Both the position numbers and the translations under genes were made by a program. A stretch of 8,654 bases of DNA from Fidelibacterota bacterium (GTDB lineage: Bacteria; Marinisomatota; Marinisomatia; Marinisomatales; UBA1611). The DNA is taken from contig NZKX01000049.1 in the NCBI GenBank assembly GCA_002694025.1, positions 1 through 8,654 on the forward strand, in the 5' to 3' direction. Shown here one piece after another: positions 1 to 6,943 of this stretch (position 1 is its first letter; each line of letters starts with the position of its first letter). A model generated the notes under the pieces. It saw only the letters and a program-made list of their open reading frames with translations, was not told the DNA's origin and did not search any database.

Positions 1-135
1 ACTGCCATGACCGTAGGTTTAATACCTGTTAAAGGCTTACCATTTCCTTTCATATCAGCTGGTGGATCATTTTTAATGACCAGCTATTTAATGACAGGAA
101 TTATTTTAAAATTAAGTATGAACTATACTGATTGA
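1..135 (+). CDS. SEDS-family peptidoglycan polymerase (RodA/FtsW), C-terminal end only
   Basis: This is the last 44 codons of a gene that begins upstream of the window and stops at TGA 133-135. The peptide contains GLIPVKGLPFPFISAGGS, which matches the conserved P-x-x-G-x-P-x-PF-x-S-x-GGS loop before the last transmembrane helix of SEDS proteins. A hydrophobic helix (FLMTSYLMTGIILKL) and a short polar tail follow. SEDS proteins are multi-spanning inner-membrane glycosyltransferases that polymerise glycan strands from lipid II together with a class B penicillin-binding protein. The G-x-P-x-PF form of the loop looks slightly more like RodA (elongation) than FtsW (division), but the tail alone cannot decide this. 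The usual SYGGS is SAGGS here. The family call is firm and the paralog is open. Confidence 0.88.
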   Translation, partial: TAMTVGLIPVKGLPFPFISAGGSFLMTSYLMTGIILKLSMNYTD

Positions 136-201
136 TAAAATTATTTGAAGGCATGTTAGAAGTCGGTAAATTCAAATACCTTTACAATTAAAAAGGGTGT
201 A

Positions 202-1026
202 ATGATGTCACATGTCTTTAAACATATTTTCAAATTACTAGCAATCCTTACTTTTTGGAGCTCCCTTTCCTATAGCCAAGGTAAAGACGTTGGGCGTGAA
301 CTAAAGAGATTAAATGCCAAAATAGATAGGGTAAGAGTTCTTGTTGACTCTTTAGAACTAGATAACCAAATCTTATTGCCTGAGTTAATGTCGGCATTTA
401 GGCAAGCTGTCAAAAGCAAGGCTCAACAGGATTCTATTACGCTTGTTGTTCTGAAAAGACTAAATACCCTTAGTAATAAGATTGTAAATCTAGAAAACCA
501 GTCAAAATATATGGATAGTACAGCCTTGGAAATTTTCAACAAACTCGTTCTGGTTGAAAATAAGATTGTTACACTTACGAATAGTTACAATGAAATGGCT
601 CAGTTAAAATCTAGTGATGTTATTTCATCTGAGCCCCAATTTAATTCAGCCCAATATAAAGAGACTTACATGCAAAGTCTCGGATATTTTCAAAATCAAA
701 ATTTTAAAAGCGCAATAGCAGGTTTTATGGAGCTAGTCAAAGCAGACGCTACAAACGACTTAGCTGATAACAGTCAATATTGGTTAGCTGAGTGCTATTA
801 TTCCCAAAAAGATTTTAAAAGGGCTATTGCAGAATTTGAAAAGGTGTTTACATATGCTGGTACCGATAAAGATGATGATGCACAACTAAAAATTGGGTTA
901 TCATATCAAAGCATAGGTAATGTTGACAAATCGAGGGAAGAGTTTCAGAGATTTATAGATTACTTTCCTGGAAGTGAATACTACCCAAAAGCAAAAGAAG
1001 CACTTAAACAATTGTCAGTCAAATAA
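202..1026 (+). CDS. CpoB/YbgF-like periplasmic coiled-coil and TPR protein
   Basis: A 274-residue exported protein. Residues 1-25 form a signal peptide (basic FKHIFK, then a hydrophobic core ending LSYS before Q26). Residues about 30-135 are rich in heptad-like leucines and charged residues and should form a coiled coil. Residues about 152-270 hold three tetratricopeptide-type repeats (YFQNQNFKSAIAGF, CYYSQKDFKRAIAEF, SYQSIGNVDKSREEF) ending in FPGSEYYPKAKEALKQL, the typical close of YbgF/CpoB. In proteobacteria CpoB is periplasmic and links the Tol-Pal machine with the wall synthase PBP1B; the same job here is inference. No tol or pal gene is visible; the upstream neighbour is a SEDS wall polymerase. 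AAGGGTG at 193-199 is the ribosome site. It suits the second ATG at 205 slightly better than the first at 202, so the start may be three bases later. Confidence 0.85.
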   Translation: MMSHVFKHIFKLLAILTFWSSLSYSQGKDVGRELKRLNAKIDRVRVLVDSLELDNQILLPELMSAFRQAVKSKAQQDSITLVVLKRLNTLSNKIVNLENQSKYMDSTALEIFNKLVLVENKIVTLTNSYNEMAQLKSSDVISSEPQFNSAQYKETYMQSLGYFQNQNFKSAIAGFMELVKADATNDLADNSQYWLAECYYSQKDFKRAIAEFEKVFTYAGTDKDDDAQLKIGLSYQSIGNVDKSREEFQRFIDYFPGSEYYPKAKEALKQLSVK

Positions 1027-1046
1027 TTAGCTTCAATATAAATTAA

Positions 1047-1877
1047 ATGCCAAAAAAATTATATTTTGTTACAACTGAAATTATTCCATTTGCAAATGTT
1101 TCATCTCTAGCAGAATTTTCTACAAAAGTGCCATTACTTTTACAAGACAATGGGCATGACATTAGAACTATTATTCCAAAGTATGGGTATGTTAGTGAGC
1201 GTAAATATATTTTAAGGGAAGTTATTAGGCTTCGTGAAATTCCTTTTACCTTTAAAGGAGTTAACCAAGTTACTAGTGCTAAAAGTGCTTTTATACCCAA
1301 AACTAGAGTTCAAGTATATTTTCTTGAAGATGACTTTTGGTTCAAACCTTTAACAAATCTTGTTTACAAATCAAAAAATGGTAGAGTCCTTTCAGATAAT
1401 TCAGAAAGATATGGTTATTACTCAAAAGCTGTTTTAAGCACTCTTCCTCATTTATTCTGGGCTCCAGATATTTTTATTTGCAATGGGTGGCAAAGTGCAC
1501 TTATACCTGGTATGTTTAAAAGACATTTTGATGGGATCAACCAATTTTACAAAAAAATACAAACAGTTCTAATAATACACGAGTTAAATGATTATTCAAA
1601 CATTTCTAGAAAAGATTTAGAAGAAATGGAGGTTCCTATTCATGATTCTTTAGAAGGTGACATCTTAAATATTTATGAGGTTGCATCCTTTTCTGCTGAT
1701 CACATAATCATTCTGGATAAACAAGAAAGTTTGATTTCGGAAGAATTAATGAATTGTAGTGGTATTTCAAGTAATAAAGATAAACTATCTGTAATTAAAT
1801 ACTCTAATGATGAAGTGCCTGACTTTGTTGATATTGCAGATCAATTGGATAAAGTTATTAAAAATATATCAAGCTGA
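1047..1877 (+). CDS. Stand-alone GT5 glycogen/starch synthase N-domain homolog, probably not a normal synthase
   Basis: The 276-residue product aligns only with the N-terminal Rossmann domain of glycogen synthase (GlgA, GT5, normally about 480 residues). Landmarks are KKLYFVTTEIIPF at the first strand, DNSERYGYYSKAVL (117-130) for the usual D-x-ERF helix, APDIFICNGWQSALIP (139-154) for PD-x-x-H-x-HDWQ-x-ALVP, VLIIHEL (174-180) for the TIHN strand, and SADHIIILDK (216-225) for ADRV-x-TVS. The ADP-glucose motif KxGGL is replaced by NVSSL at 17-21, the HD of HDWQ is NG, and the whole C-terminal nucleotide-binding domain is absent. RTIIPKYGYVSERK and REVIRL resemble the short 'glycogen synthase' found in Bacteroidota. 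The frame is intact and the next gene does not encode the missing half, so this looks like a maintained short family, not a recent break. It has no signal peptide and is cytosolic. It starts 20 nt after the previous gene with no Shine-Dalgarno. Catalysis is doubtful and its function is unknown. Confidence 0.8.
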   Translation: MPKKLYFVTTEIIPFANVSSLAEFSTKVPLLLQDNGHDIRTIIPKYGYVSERKYILREVIRLREIPFTFKGVNQVTSAKSAFIPKTRVQVYFLEDDFWFKPLTNLVYKSKNGRVLSDNSERYGYYSKAVLSTLPHLFWAPDIFICNGWQSALIPGMFKRHFDGINQFYKKIQTVLIIHELNDYSNISRKDLEEMEVPIHDSLEGDILNIYEVASFSADHIIILDKQESLISEELMNCSGISSNKDKLSVIKYSNDEVPDFVDIADQLDKVIKNISS

Positions 1878-1893
1878 ATTTCATATAAAGCAT

Positions 1894-3108
1894 ATGAAAC
1901 CTCTTTTATTCCCGCATATAATTCTGTTCATCATTTTTTTTGGTATTTCCTGTACAGAACAGCCTATTAATTCACAGGTCGACTCCTCATTAATGTTAGA
2001 TACTCACCTAATTGAGAATCTCAATATTGCTAGTTATTCTGTCCCCCCTAGTTTAGGAACTAATGAAAGACTTTATCTTGGAGAAAAAAATGGAATTCAA
2101 ATTCCTTTTTCGTTTATAAAATTTGGCTCCTCAAGCTTTTGGAATTATTACACTGACAGCACAAAGAACATATATAGTGTTCAATTTAAATTATCTTTTT
2201 ATGATAGCTCCCAAATTTCAAGTGTTGAAGCATTACAACTGTACTTTAGTCCTGACTCACATTTTAATGAAAATACAAGTACATTTTTAGACTTTGATGG
2301 CTTTTCATTTAATGAATGGCATCAAATTGGTAGTCCAGATGATGTTCTTCATAAAACTGATACGAGTAATGCTTATATATATTCTGAATTGGTATGGGAT
2401 ATAGATTCTTTAATGTACTTGTTATCTGATTCAGGCATCACTCGAACCTTCGCCATAAAATTTATGAGCAATGATTCAAACTTTATCGAAATATACAGTG
2501 AGGAAGCTACTACAGGTGAAAGGGATCCAAAAGTGACTCTTTTTTATAATGAATTAGATAGTACATTGAATGATACAACAACATTAGATACTTTTTATTC
2601 AATTTTTAGTTCTGCAGATCTATCAATTTTTGATCCAACAGGATTTCAGGACCCGGAAAACTATGTTGGCATTAGTAATGGTATAGGTAAGCGAGTTCAT
2701 TTGACATTTCCATTTAGCTTCGACACTTTAAGAAAAGGATCAATTATAAAAAGCGCTAATCTTATAATACCAATATATTCATCAAGCTTTTCAGATCAAT
2801 TCAACATAATAATTAACCCGATTTTAAATGACAGTATGATAAATATGGACACTGCAAGCTTTTTCATTGAAGATCCGTTCGAAGGTGTAGGCTATCCTTA
2901 TAGATTATCAAGCACACCGGATAGTAGTGAGTATATAATTTCTGTGAAAAATATTTTACAAAGTTTTATTTTAGGAAATAAAAATAATTTTGGATTTAAG
3001 ATTTTATCAGAAGAAAAAAACAACCCATTTCAATCTATTAGATTTTTGTTAAATGATTCCCTGAAAATACCAAAAATTGAAATCATTTATGTATATAATG
3101 AAAATTAA
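1894..3108 (+). CDS. Lipoprotein with two beta-sandwich modules (DNRLRE-like or DUF4270-like)
   Basis: The 404-residue product has a lipoprotein signal: MKPLLF, a hydrophobic stretch, and Cys20 in FGISC. The open frame extends upstream to ATG 1807, but ATG 1894 places the signal peptide at the N-terminus and lies 16 nt after the preceding stop, so it is preferred. The mature part is rich in Ser, Asp, Asn and aromatics in alternating, strand-like patterns. Two halves resemble each other. Residues about 46-218 open with a short P/G segment, then RLYLGEKNGIQIPFSF, and close with DPKVTLFY. Residues about 239-401 open with NYVGISNGIGKRVHLTFPFSF, carry IKSANLIIPI, and close with IPKIEIIYVY. This pattern recalls the extracellular DNRLRE module and the DUF4270 lipoproteins of Bacteroidota. 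In Bacteroidota, DUF4270 genes are, as I recall, often next to the short glycogen-synthase gene, as here. Probably outer-membrane anchored; ligand and role are unknown. Confidence 0.75.
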   Translation: MKPLLFPHIILFIIFFGISCTEQPINSQVDSSLMLDTHLIENLNIASYSVPPSLGTNERLYLGEKNGIQIPFSFIKFGSSSFWNYYTDSTKNIYSVQFKLSFYDSSQISSVEALQLYFSPDSHFNENTSTFLDFDGFSFNEWHQIGSPDDVLHKTDTSNAYIYSELVWDIDSLMYLLSDSGITRTFAIKFMSNDSNFIEIYSEEATTGERDPKVTLFYNELDSTLNDTTTLDTFYSIFSSADLSIFDPTGFQDPENYVGISNGIGKRVHLTFPFSFDTLRKGSIIKSANLIIPIYSSSFSDQFNIIINPILNDSMINMDTASFFIEDPFEGVGYPYRLSSTPDSSEYIISVKNILQSFILGNKNNFGFKILSEEKNNPFQSIRFLLNDSLKIPKIEIIYVYNEN

Positions 3109-4372
3109 GATTACACAATTATTTTTTATATTTTATTCCTTTTGTTTTAGCCAAGGATATATGAATGCAATTGGCCTTGGCAAATTTTACTCCAATCAAG
3201 GTACCAAAAATGCATTAGATGGACTTAACCTTCTCTCACCGTCTTTATCAGAAGATATTAATTTTTCGAACCCATCAACATGGCACAACTTAAAATTTAC
3301 TTACTTGTCACTGAGTTACAGTATGGATCATACATCAATGCAAAATATTCCCTTGAATAATTCGTACTCTGGCTTATCAAACGCACTTTGGATAATCCCA
3401 ATTAAATCAAAATATTCAATTGGGTTTTCAATTTCACCATATTTAAATCAAAAAGTTAATATTGTTGGACAGGATACTATGGCTTATGTTGCTTTTGATG
3501 ATACCTTGACTGTTTCTCAGTCATCGGAAAGATCTGGAGGAATCTTATCATTTAATTTAGGTTCATCTTATAAGCTATCTAATGCGATATCGGTTGGAAT
3601 TTTAGCAAATGCCTTGTTTGGATCTTCAAGACAGAATAAATCTTTAAACTTTATGGGGAGCGATATAATACAGACTTCTAGAAGTCGCTATACCGGATTA
3701 ATAAGCAAGTTTTATTTCTTTGTAAAATTAAAAAATAATTTAACACTTAGTAGCTCAATAATAACAACTTTAAAACCTTTAGAAAGTGCTCAGTTAGATA
3801 AGCATCTTTTTGATGATGCCAATGGAAATGGATTTCATGATTGGAGATCGCCATATTTTGATTTTCCTTTTCCAGATAGTGTTAGGTCACATCCAGAGAG
3901 ACGAATTTCAGATATCCATAGTCCGTCTGGTATTCAAATTGGAATAAGTAAACTAATATCAGAAAAAACATCTGTAGCATTCGAATGGAATTCTAATGAA
4001 GATAACTCAAAAGAATTTGGAAGAATCTATTCACCGCTGAATAACTTTATAATTGAGGCTAACTCTGGAAGTTTTTTGATAACTAGGTTTGCTAGTCAAT
4101 CATCTCTCAATTTCATTGATAAAATATCGCTCAGGTCAGGTTTGAAAGTCGCCACATATAGATTAAATAAATTTAATGATATAATAAAAGAATATGGATG
4201 TTCAATAGGAGGTGGTTTTAAATTTAAAAGCGTTGAAAATCAAATTGATTTGAATTTTTGTTTTGGCTATAGAGATTATCCTATGTTTAGTTCAAATCGA
4301 GAATTATTCCAGCAATTTCAGGCCTCTATTAGCCTTGCTGACATTTGGTTTATAAAAAGGAGACAAAAATAA
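3098..4372 (+). CDS. Outer-membrane beta-barrel protein, PorV/FadL-like
   Basis: The 424-residue product starts with a signal peptide (MKIKITQLFFIFYSFCFS, cleavage likely before QG). The mature N-terminus, YMNAIGLGKF through LNLLSPSL and NFSNPSTWHNL to TYLSLSYS, has the layout of PorV/OmpP1-type barrels: a glycine-rich start, an 'NP(A/S)' segment, then the first strand. Many amphipathic strand-like stretches follow (SIGFSISPYL, ILSFNLGSSYKLSNAISVGILANALFG, GIQIGISKL, GCSIGGGFKF, IDLNFCFGYRDYP), and the protein ends near a last strand ASISLADIWF. Residues 240-248 (DANGNGFHD) look like a calcium-binding loop between strands. The chosen start overlaps the lipoprotein gene by 11 nt, which suggests translational coupling; ATG 3077 and 3089 are also in frame but spoil the signal peptide. 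No Shine-Dalgarno is evident. It may act as an outer-membrane platform or transporter for the neighbouring lipoproteins, but no substrate can be read from sequence. Confidence 0.75.
   Translation: MKIKITQLFFIFYSFCFSQGYMNAIGLGKFYSNQGTKNALDGLNLLSPSLSEDINFSNPSTWHNLKFTYLSLSYSMDHTSMQNIPLNNSYSGLSNALWIIPIKSKYSIGFSISPYLNQKVNIVGQDTMAYVAFDDTLTVSQSSERSGGILSFNLGSSYKLSNAISVGILANALFGSSRQNKSLNFMGSDIIQTSRSRYTGLISKFYFFVKLKNNLTLSSSIITTLKPLESAQLDKHLFDDANGNGFHDWRSPYFDFPFPDSVRSHPERRISDIHSPSGIQIGISKLISEKTSVAFEWNSNEDNSKEFGRIYSPLNNFIIEANSGSFLITRFASQSSLNFIDKISLRSGLKVATYRLNKFNDIIKEYGCSIGGGFKFKSVENQIDLNFCFGYRDYPMFSSNRELFQQFQASISLADIWFIKRRQK
4357..4362 (+). promoter_or_regulatory. Shine-Dalgarno for the TPR lipoprotein gene
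   Basis: AAGGAG lies inside the last codons of the outer-membrane protein gene, 12 nt before ATG 4375. It supports that start over the in-frame ATG at 4345, which would add ten charged residues before the signal peptide. The spacing is slightly long. Confidence 0.55.
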
Positions 4373-4374
4373 TT

Positions 4375-5649
4375 ATGGACACAATAAAACTTTTTCTATT
4401 TTTGACCATTACACTTTTTGTGATGATGTGTGTTCCTCCAGCAGATTCTGGAAAAGATCCTGCAATTAGCAAAAAAAGATTAGATTCTTTGAGAAATTTA
4501 AGGTGCCCTCGTTTAATGAGCAGCGCAGCAGAATATTATCGCAATAGGGATTGGAAGCAAACTGTAAAAATATATAAAGAAATTACAACTCTGGATTGTG
4601 ATGAATGGAATCCAATTTATGCTCCTCCACAGGAAATTTATCAGTATTATGCTATTGCATTTGAACAAATGGGAAAGTTTGATAGTGCTGAATTTGTCTT
4701 ATTAGATGGGTTACAAAAAATACCAGAAAATATCGAGTTAAGAAAAAGATTAGCCTACTCATACAAAAAGCAGGGCAAATTTAGCAATCAAATTATTGAG
4801 TATGAGCGTTTAGTAGAGATGGATCCAAAAAACGTAAGTGTGATGAATGATTTATCAAAAATATACAAGGAATATGAAAGATATGACGATCAGATTGTAA
4901 TTTTACAAAAAATTCTTGCGATAGAAGCAAATAATGAAATAGCACAAAGCGAACTTGCTGTTGCATTTGAGAATAGTGGAAAAGACCCATTAGAAGTTTA
5001 CAGAAAAAGATATGAGGACAACCTAGGCAACATGAGTTACGGTATCGATTTTGCTGATAGATTGAGAGAGGCTGATAGAGCGGAAGATGCTGCACCAGTT
5101 TTAGAAGAAGTAATCAAACAAGATCCTAGCAGTAAAATAGCACATAGAAAGCTTGCAGAAGCTTATATTTTTATTGATAATTTGGACTTAGCTGCGAAAG
5201 CATATGAAGAACTATTTAAAATTGATCCTAGAGATTTTAGAGTCGCAATCAATATATCAGATGTATATTTAGATAACGGTGATTTTCGACAAGCAATTAA
5301 ATGGGCTGATAAAGCAACTGATATTGATTCCAAAAGTGCTGATGCCTTAGGTCAGAAGGGAAAAGTTTATTACTATGGTTGGGACAGCTTTAGACAAAAT
5401 CCATTTACAAATGATGATAGATTGGTTGCTAAACTTGCCTATAACTATTTTATAAAGGCGGAAAATAGAGGATACAAAGGGTTCTCCAAAAGTATCTGGC
5501 TTAAAGAAAATGAAAAAGATGTATTGTACGGTAAAGCTCAGTGGTTCATGGCAGATGATAAAGTAAAAAGAAATCGGAAAATATCTACTCTAAGTTCAGA
5601 TTACAGTTGGGTAACTGAGTCACTAGATGCTGAGGAGGGTTGGAAGTAA
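4375..5649 (+). CDS. Tetratricopeptide-repeat lipoprotein
   Basis: The 424-residue product has a hydrophobic leader ([17 protein letters not shown]) followed by Cys19-Val-Pro-Pro, so it is probably a lipoprotein. The residue before Cys is Met, which is unusual for a lipobox. From about residue 47 to 321 it is a string of TPR-type helical repeats: [119 protein letters not shown]. Residues about 330-424 form a less regular, charged C-terminal part ending [16 protein letters not shown] superhelices bind proteins, so a scaffold role at the envelope, with the barrel protein encoded 2 nt upstream as possible partner, is a reasonable inference. It resembles no single named TPR family that I can recognise. 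The following glyA start is only 4 nt downstream. Confidence 0.82.
   Translation: MDTIKLFLFLTITLFVMMCVPPADSGKDPAISKKRLDSLRNLRCPRLMSSAAEYYRNRDWKQTVKIYKEITTLDCDEWNPIYAPPQEIYQYYAIAFEQMGKFDSAEFVLLDGLQKIPENIELRKRLAYSYKKQGKFSNQIIEYERLVEMDPKNVSVMNDLSKIYKEYERYDDQIVILQKILAIEANNEIAQSELAVAFENSGKDPLEVYRKRYEDNLGNMSYGIDFADRLREADRAEDAAPVLEEVIKQDPSSKIAHRKLAEAYIFIDNLDLAAKAYEELFKIDPRDFRVAINISDVYLDNGDFRQAIKWADKATDIDSKSADALGQKGKVYYYGWDSFRQNPFTNDDRLVAKLAYNYFIKAENRGYKGFSKSIWLKENEKDVLYGKAQWFMADDKVKRNRKISTLSSDYSWVTESLDAEEGWK
5633..5638 (+). promoter_or_regulatory. Shine-Dalgarno for glyA
   Basis: AGGAGG, a full anti-16S match, lies within the final codons of the TPR lipoprotein gene, 15 nt before ATG 5654. The spacing is long, but there is no better start nearby: the in-frame upstream ATG at 5627 precedes the motif and adds residues that are not typical of the family. 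Confidence 0.5.
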
Positions 5650-5653
5650 CTTT

Positions 5654-6943
5654 ATGGATTTTATAAGACAAAGTGACAATGAATTATATAATATTTTAAA
5701 AAAAGAAATTAATAGAGAAGAAAGCACACTTGAATTAATTGCCTCAGAGAATTTTACAAGTAAGGCTGTTATGGAAATGGCTGGTAGTGTGATGACAAAT
5801 AAGTACGCTGAGGGATATCCTGGCAAAAGATATTATGGAGGATGCGAATTTGTTGATGAAGCAGAAAATTTAGCAAGAGACCGTTTAAAAAAACTTTTTA
5901 AGGCCGAATATGCAAATGTCCAGCCTCATTCTGGTTCTCAAGCAAATATGGCTGTATTTCTTACTTTTCTAGAGCCAGGTGATACTATTATGGGCTTAGA
6001 CTTAGCACATGGTGGACATCTCACTCATGGGAGCCCGGTTAACTTTTCAGGGCAGTTATACAATTCTGTTTCATATGGAGTAGATAAAAAGACGGGTCGA
6101 GTCGACTTTGACGAGGTGTTAAAAATTGCAAAGGAAGCAAAGCCGAAAATGATTATTTGTGGAGGAAGTGCTTATCCTCGGTTTGTAGAATTTGAAAAAT
6201 ATAAAGAAATTGCTGTGGAAGTGAACGCGTATCTAATGGCAGATGTTGCACACCCTAGTGGCCTCATTGCGGCAGGATGTCATCCTTCTCCATTACCATA
6301 CTGTGATGTTGTAACTAGCACTACACATAAGACTTTACGGGGGCCTCGTGGAGGTGTAATTATGATGGGGAATGATTTTGAAAATAGATGGGGAAAGATA
6401 GCTCCCAAATCTGGTAGAGTAAAAAGAGTTTCTGAGCTACTTGATACTTCTGTCATGCCAGGAGTTCAAGGAGGACCCTTAATGCATATTATTGCCGCAA
6501 AGGCAATTGCTTTTAAAGAAGCTCTTGACCCTCAATTTAAATTATATGCAGACTCAATTATTCAAAATGCAAAATCAATGGCCCAAGAACTAAATAGCTT
6601 GGATTATCGTATAATTACAGGTGGAACAGATACCCATGTCATATTAATTGATCTTAGCAATAAAAACCTCTCTGGAAAAACTGCTGAACTTATTTTAGGA
6701 AAAGCTGGAATAACCGTTAATAAAAATATGGTCCCTTTTGATACTAAAAGCCCGTTTGTTACGAGCGGAATTAGATTAGGCACACCTGCGATAACAACAA
6801 GAGGTATGGGGCAAGATGAAATGAAAAGTATAGTTTCTTGGATTGATTTAGCAATTAAGAATTACGATAATGAATCGGTTTTATTTAATATTAAACATAA
6901 AGTAAAGGATCTTTGCTCAAGCTTCCCCATTTACGAGTATTAA
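5654..6943 (+). CDS. glyA: Serine hydroxymethyltransferase
   Basis: This PLP enzyme interconverts serine and glycine with tetrahydrofolate, supplying glycine and 5,10-methylene-THF in the cytosol. The 429-residue product is collinear with E. coli GlyA (417). Conserved elements are LELIASENF (26-34), [16 protein letters not shown] (48-63, with E54 and Y62), [11 protein letters not shown] (88-98), AHGGHLTHG (118-126), D197 and H200 in ADVAH, the Schiff-base lysine K226 in [21 protein letters not shown] (270-278), [10 protein letters not shown], and [19 protein letters not shown] near the C-terminus. All catalytic residues expected for an active enzyme are present. Residues about 240-265 ([13 protein letters not shown] and onward to ELLD) form an insertion relative to E. 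coli like that of Bacteroidota SHMTs, which supports an FCB origin. It lies 4 nt after the TPR lipoprotein gene and overlaps tatT by 31 nt, so a housekeeping gene is embedded in an envelope and transport array. Confidence 0.98.
   Translation: MDFIRQSDNELYNILKKEINREESTLELIASENFTSKAVMEMAGSVMTNKYAEGYPGKRYYGGCEFVDEAENLARDRLKKLFKAEYANVQPHSGSQANMAVFLTFLEPGDTIMGLDLAHGGHLTHGSPVNFSGQLYNSVSYGVDKKTGRVDFDEVLKIAKEAKPKMIICGGSAYPRFVEFEKYKEIAVEVNAYLMADVAHPSGLIAAGCHPSPLPYCDVVTSTTHKTLRGPRGGVIMMGNDFENRWGKIAPKSGRVKRVSELLDTSVMPGVQGGPLMHIIAAKAIAFKEALDPQFKLYADSIIQNAKSMAQELNSLDYRIITGGTDTHVILIDLSNKNLSGKTAELILGKAGITVNKNMVPFDTKSPFVTSGIRLGTPAITTRGMGQDEMKSIVSWIDLAIKNYDNESVLFNIKHKVKDLCSSFPIYEY
6904..6909 (+). promoter_or_regulatory. 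Shine-Dalgarno-like site supporting the TTG start of tatT
   Basis: AAAGGA lies 3 nt before TTG 6913, inside the glyA 3' end. The tatT frame is closed by TAA at 6898-6900. TTG 6913 is therefore the only ordinary start codon that keeps the basic N-terminus and full hydrophobic signal of the lipoprotein. Confidence 0.45.

Noticed and set aside
136..201. Possible promoter in the 66-nt gap: TACAAT at 183-188, or TACCTTTA at 177-184 resembling the Bacteroidota -7 box
   Set aside because: No matching -35 or -33 element at the right distance; AT-rich sequence gives such matches by chance. A promoter here is still plausible because this is the largest gap.
1043..1300. Open frame on the minus strand opposite the start of the GT5 gene
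   Set aside because: It is fully covered by a recognised protein gene on the + strand, and the translation shows no domain or signal.
1807..1893. Upstream extension of the lipoprotein gene overlapping the GT5 gene
   Set aside because: The extra 29 residues would precede a complete lipoprotein signal peptide that starts cleanly at ATG 1894.
1878..3108. Idea that the region after the GT5 gene encodes its missing C-terminal half by frameshift
   Set aside because: The downstream frame encodes a signal peptide and beta-rich modules, with no GT-B C-domain motifs; the two genes are separate.
3673..3686. Perfect 14-bp palindrome GACTTCTAGAAGTC
   Set aside because: It lies inside the barrel-protein coding sequence, and about one such palindrome is expected by chance in a window this size.
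4793..5095. Minus-strand open frame, His/Gln/Phe-rich
   Set aside because: It lies antisense to clear TPR repeats; its composition is that of a shadow frame.
5623..5826. Minus-strand open frame opposite the glyA start
   Set aside because: It lies antisense to the highly conserved SHMT N-terminus and has no features of its own.
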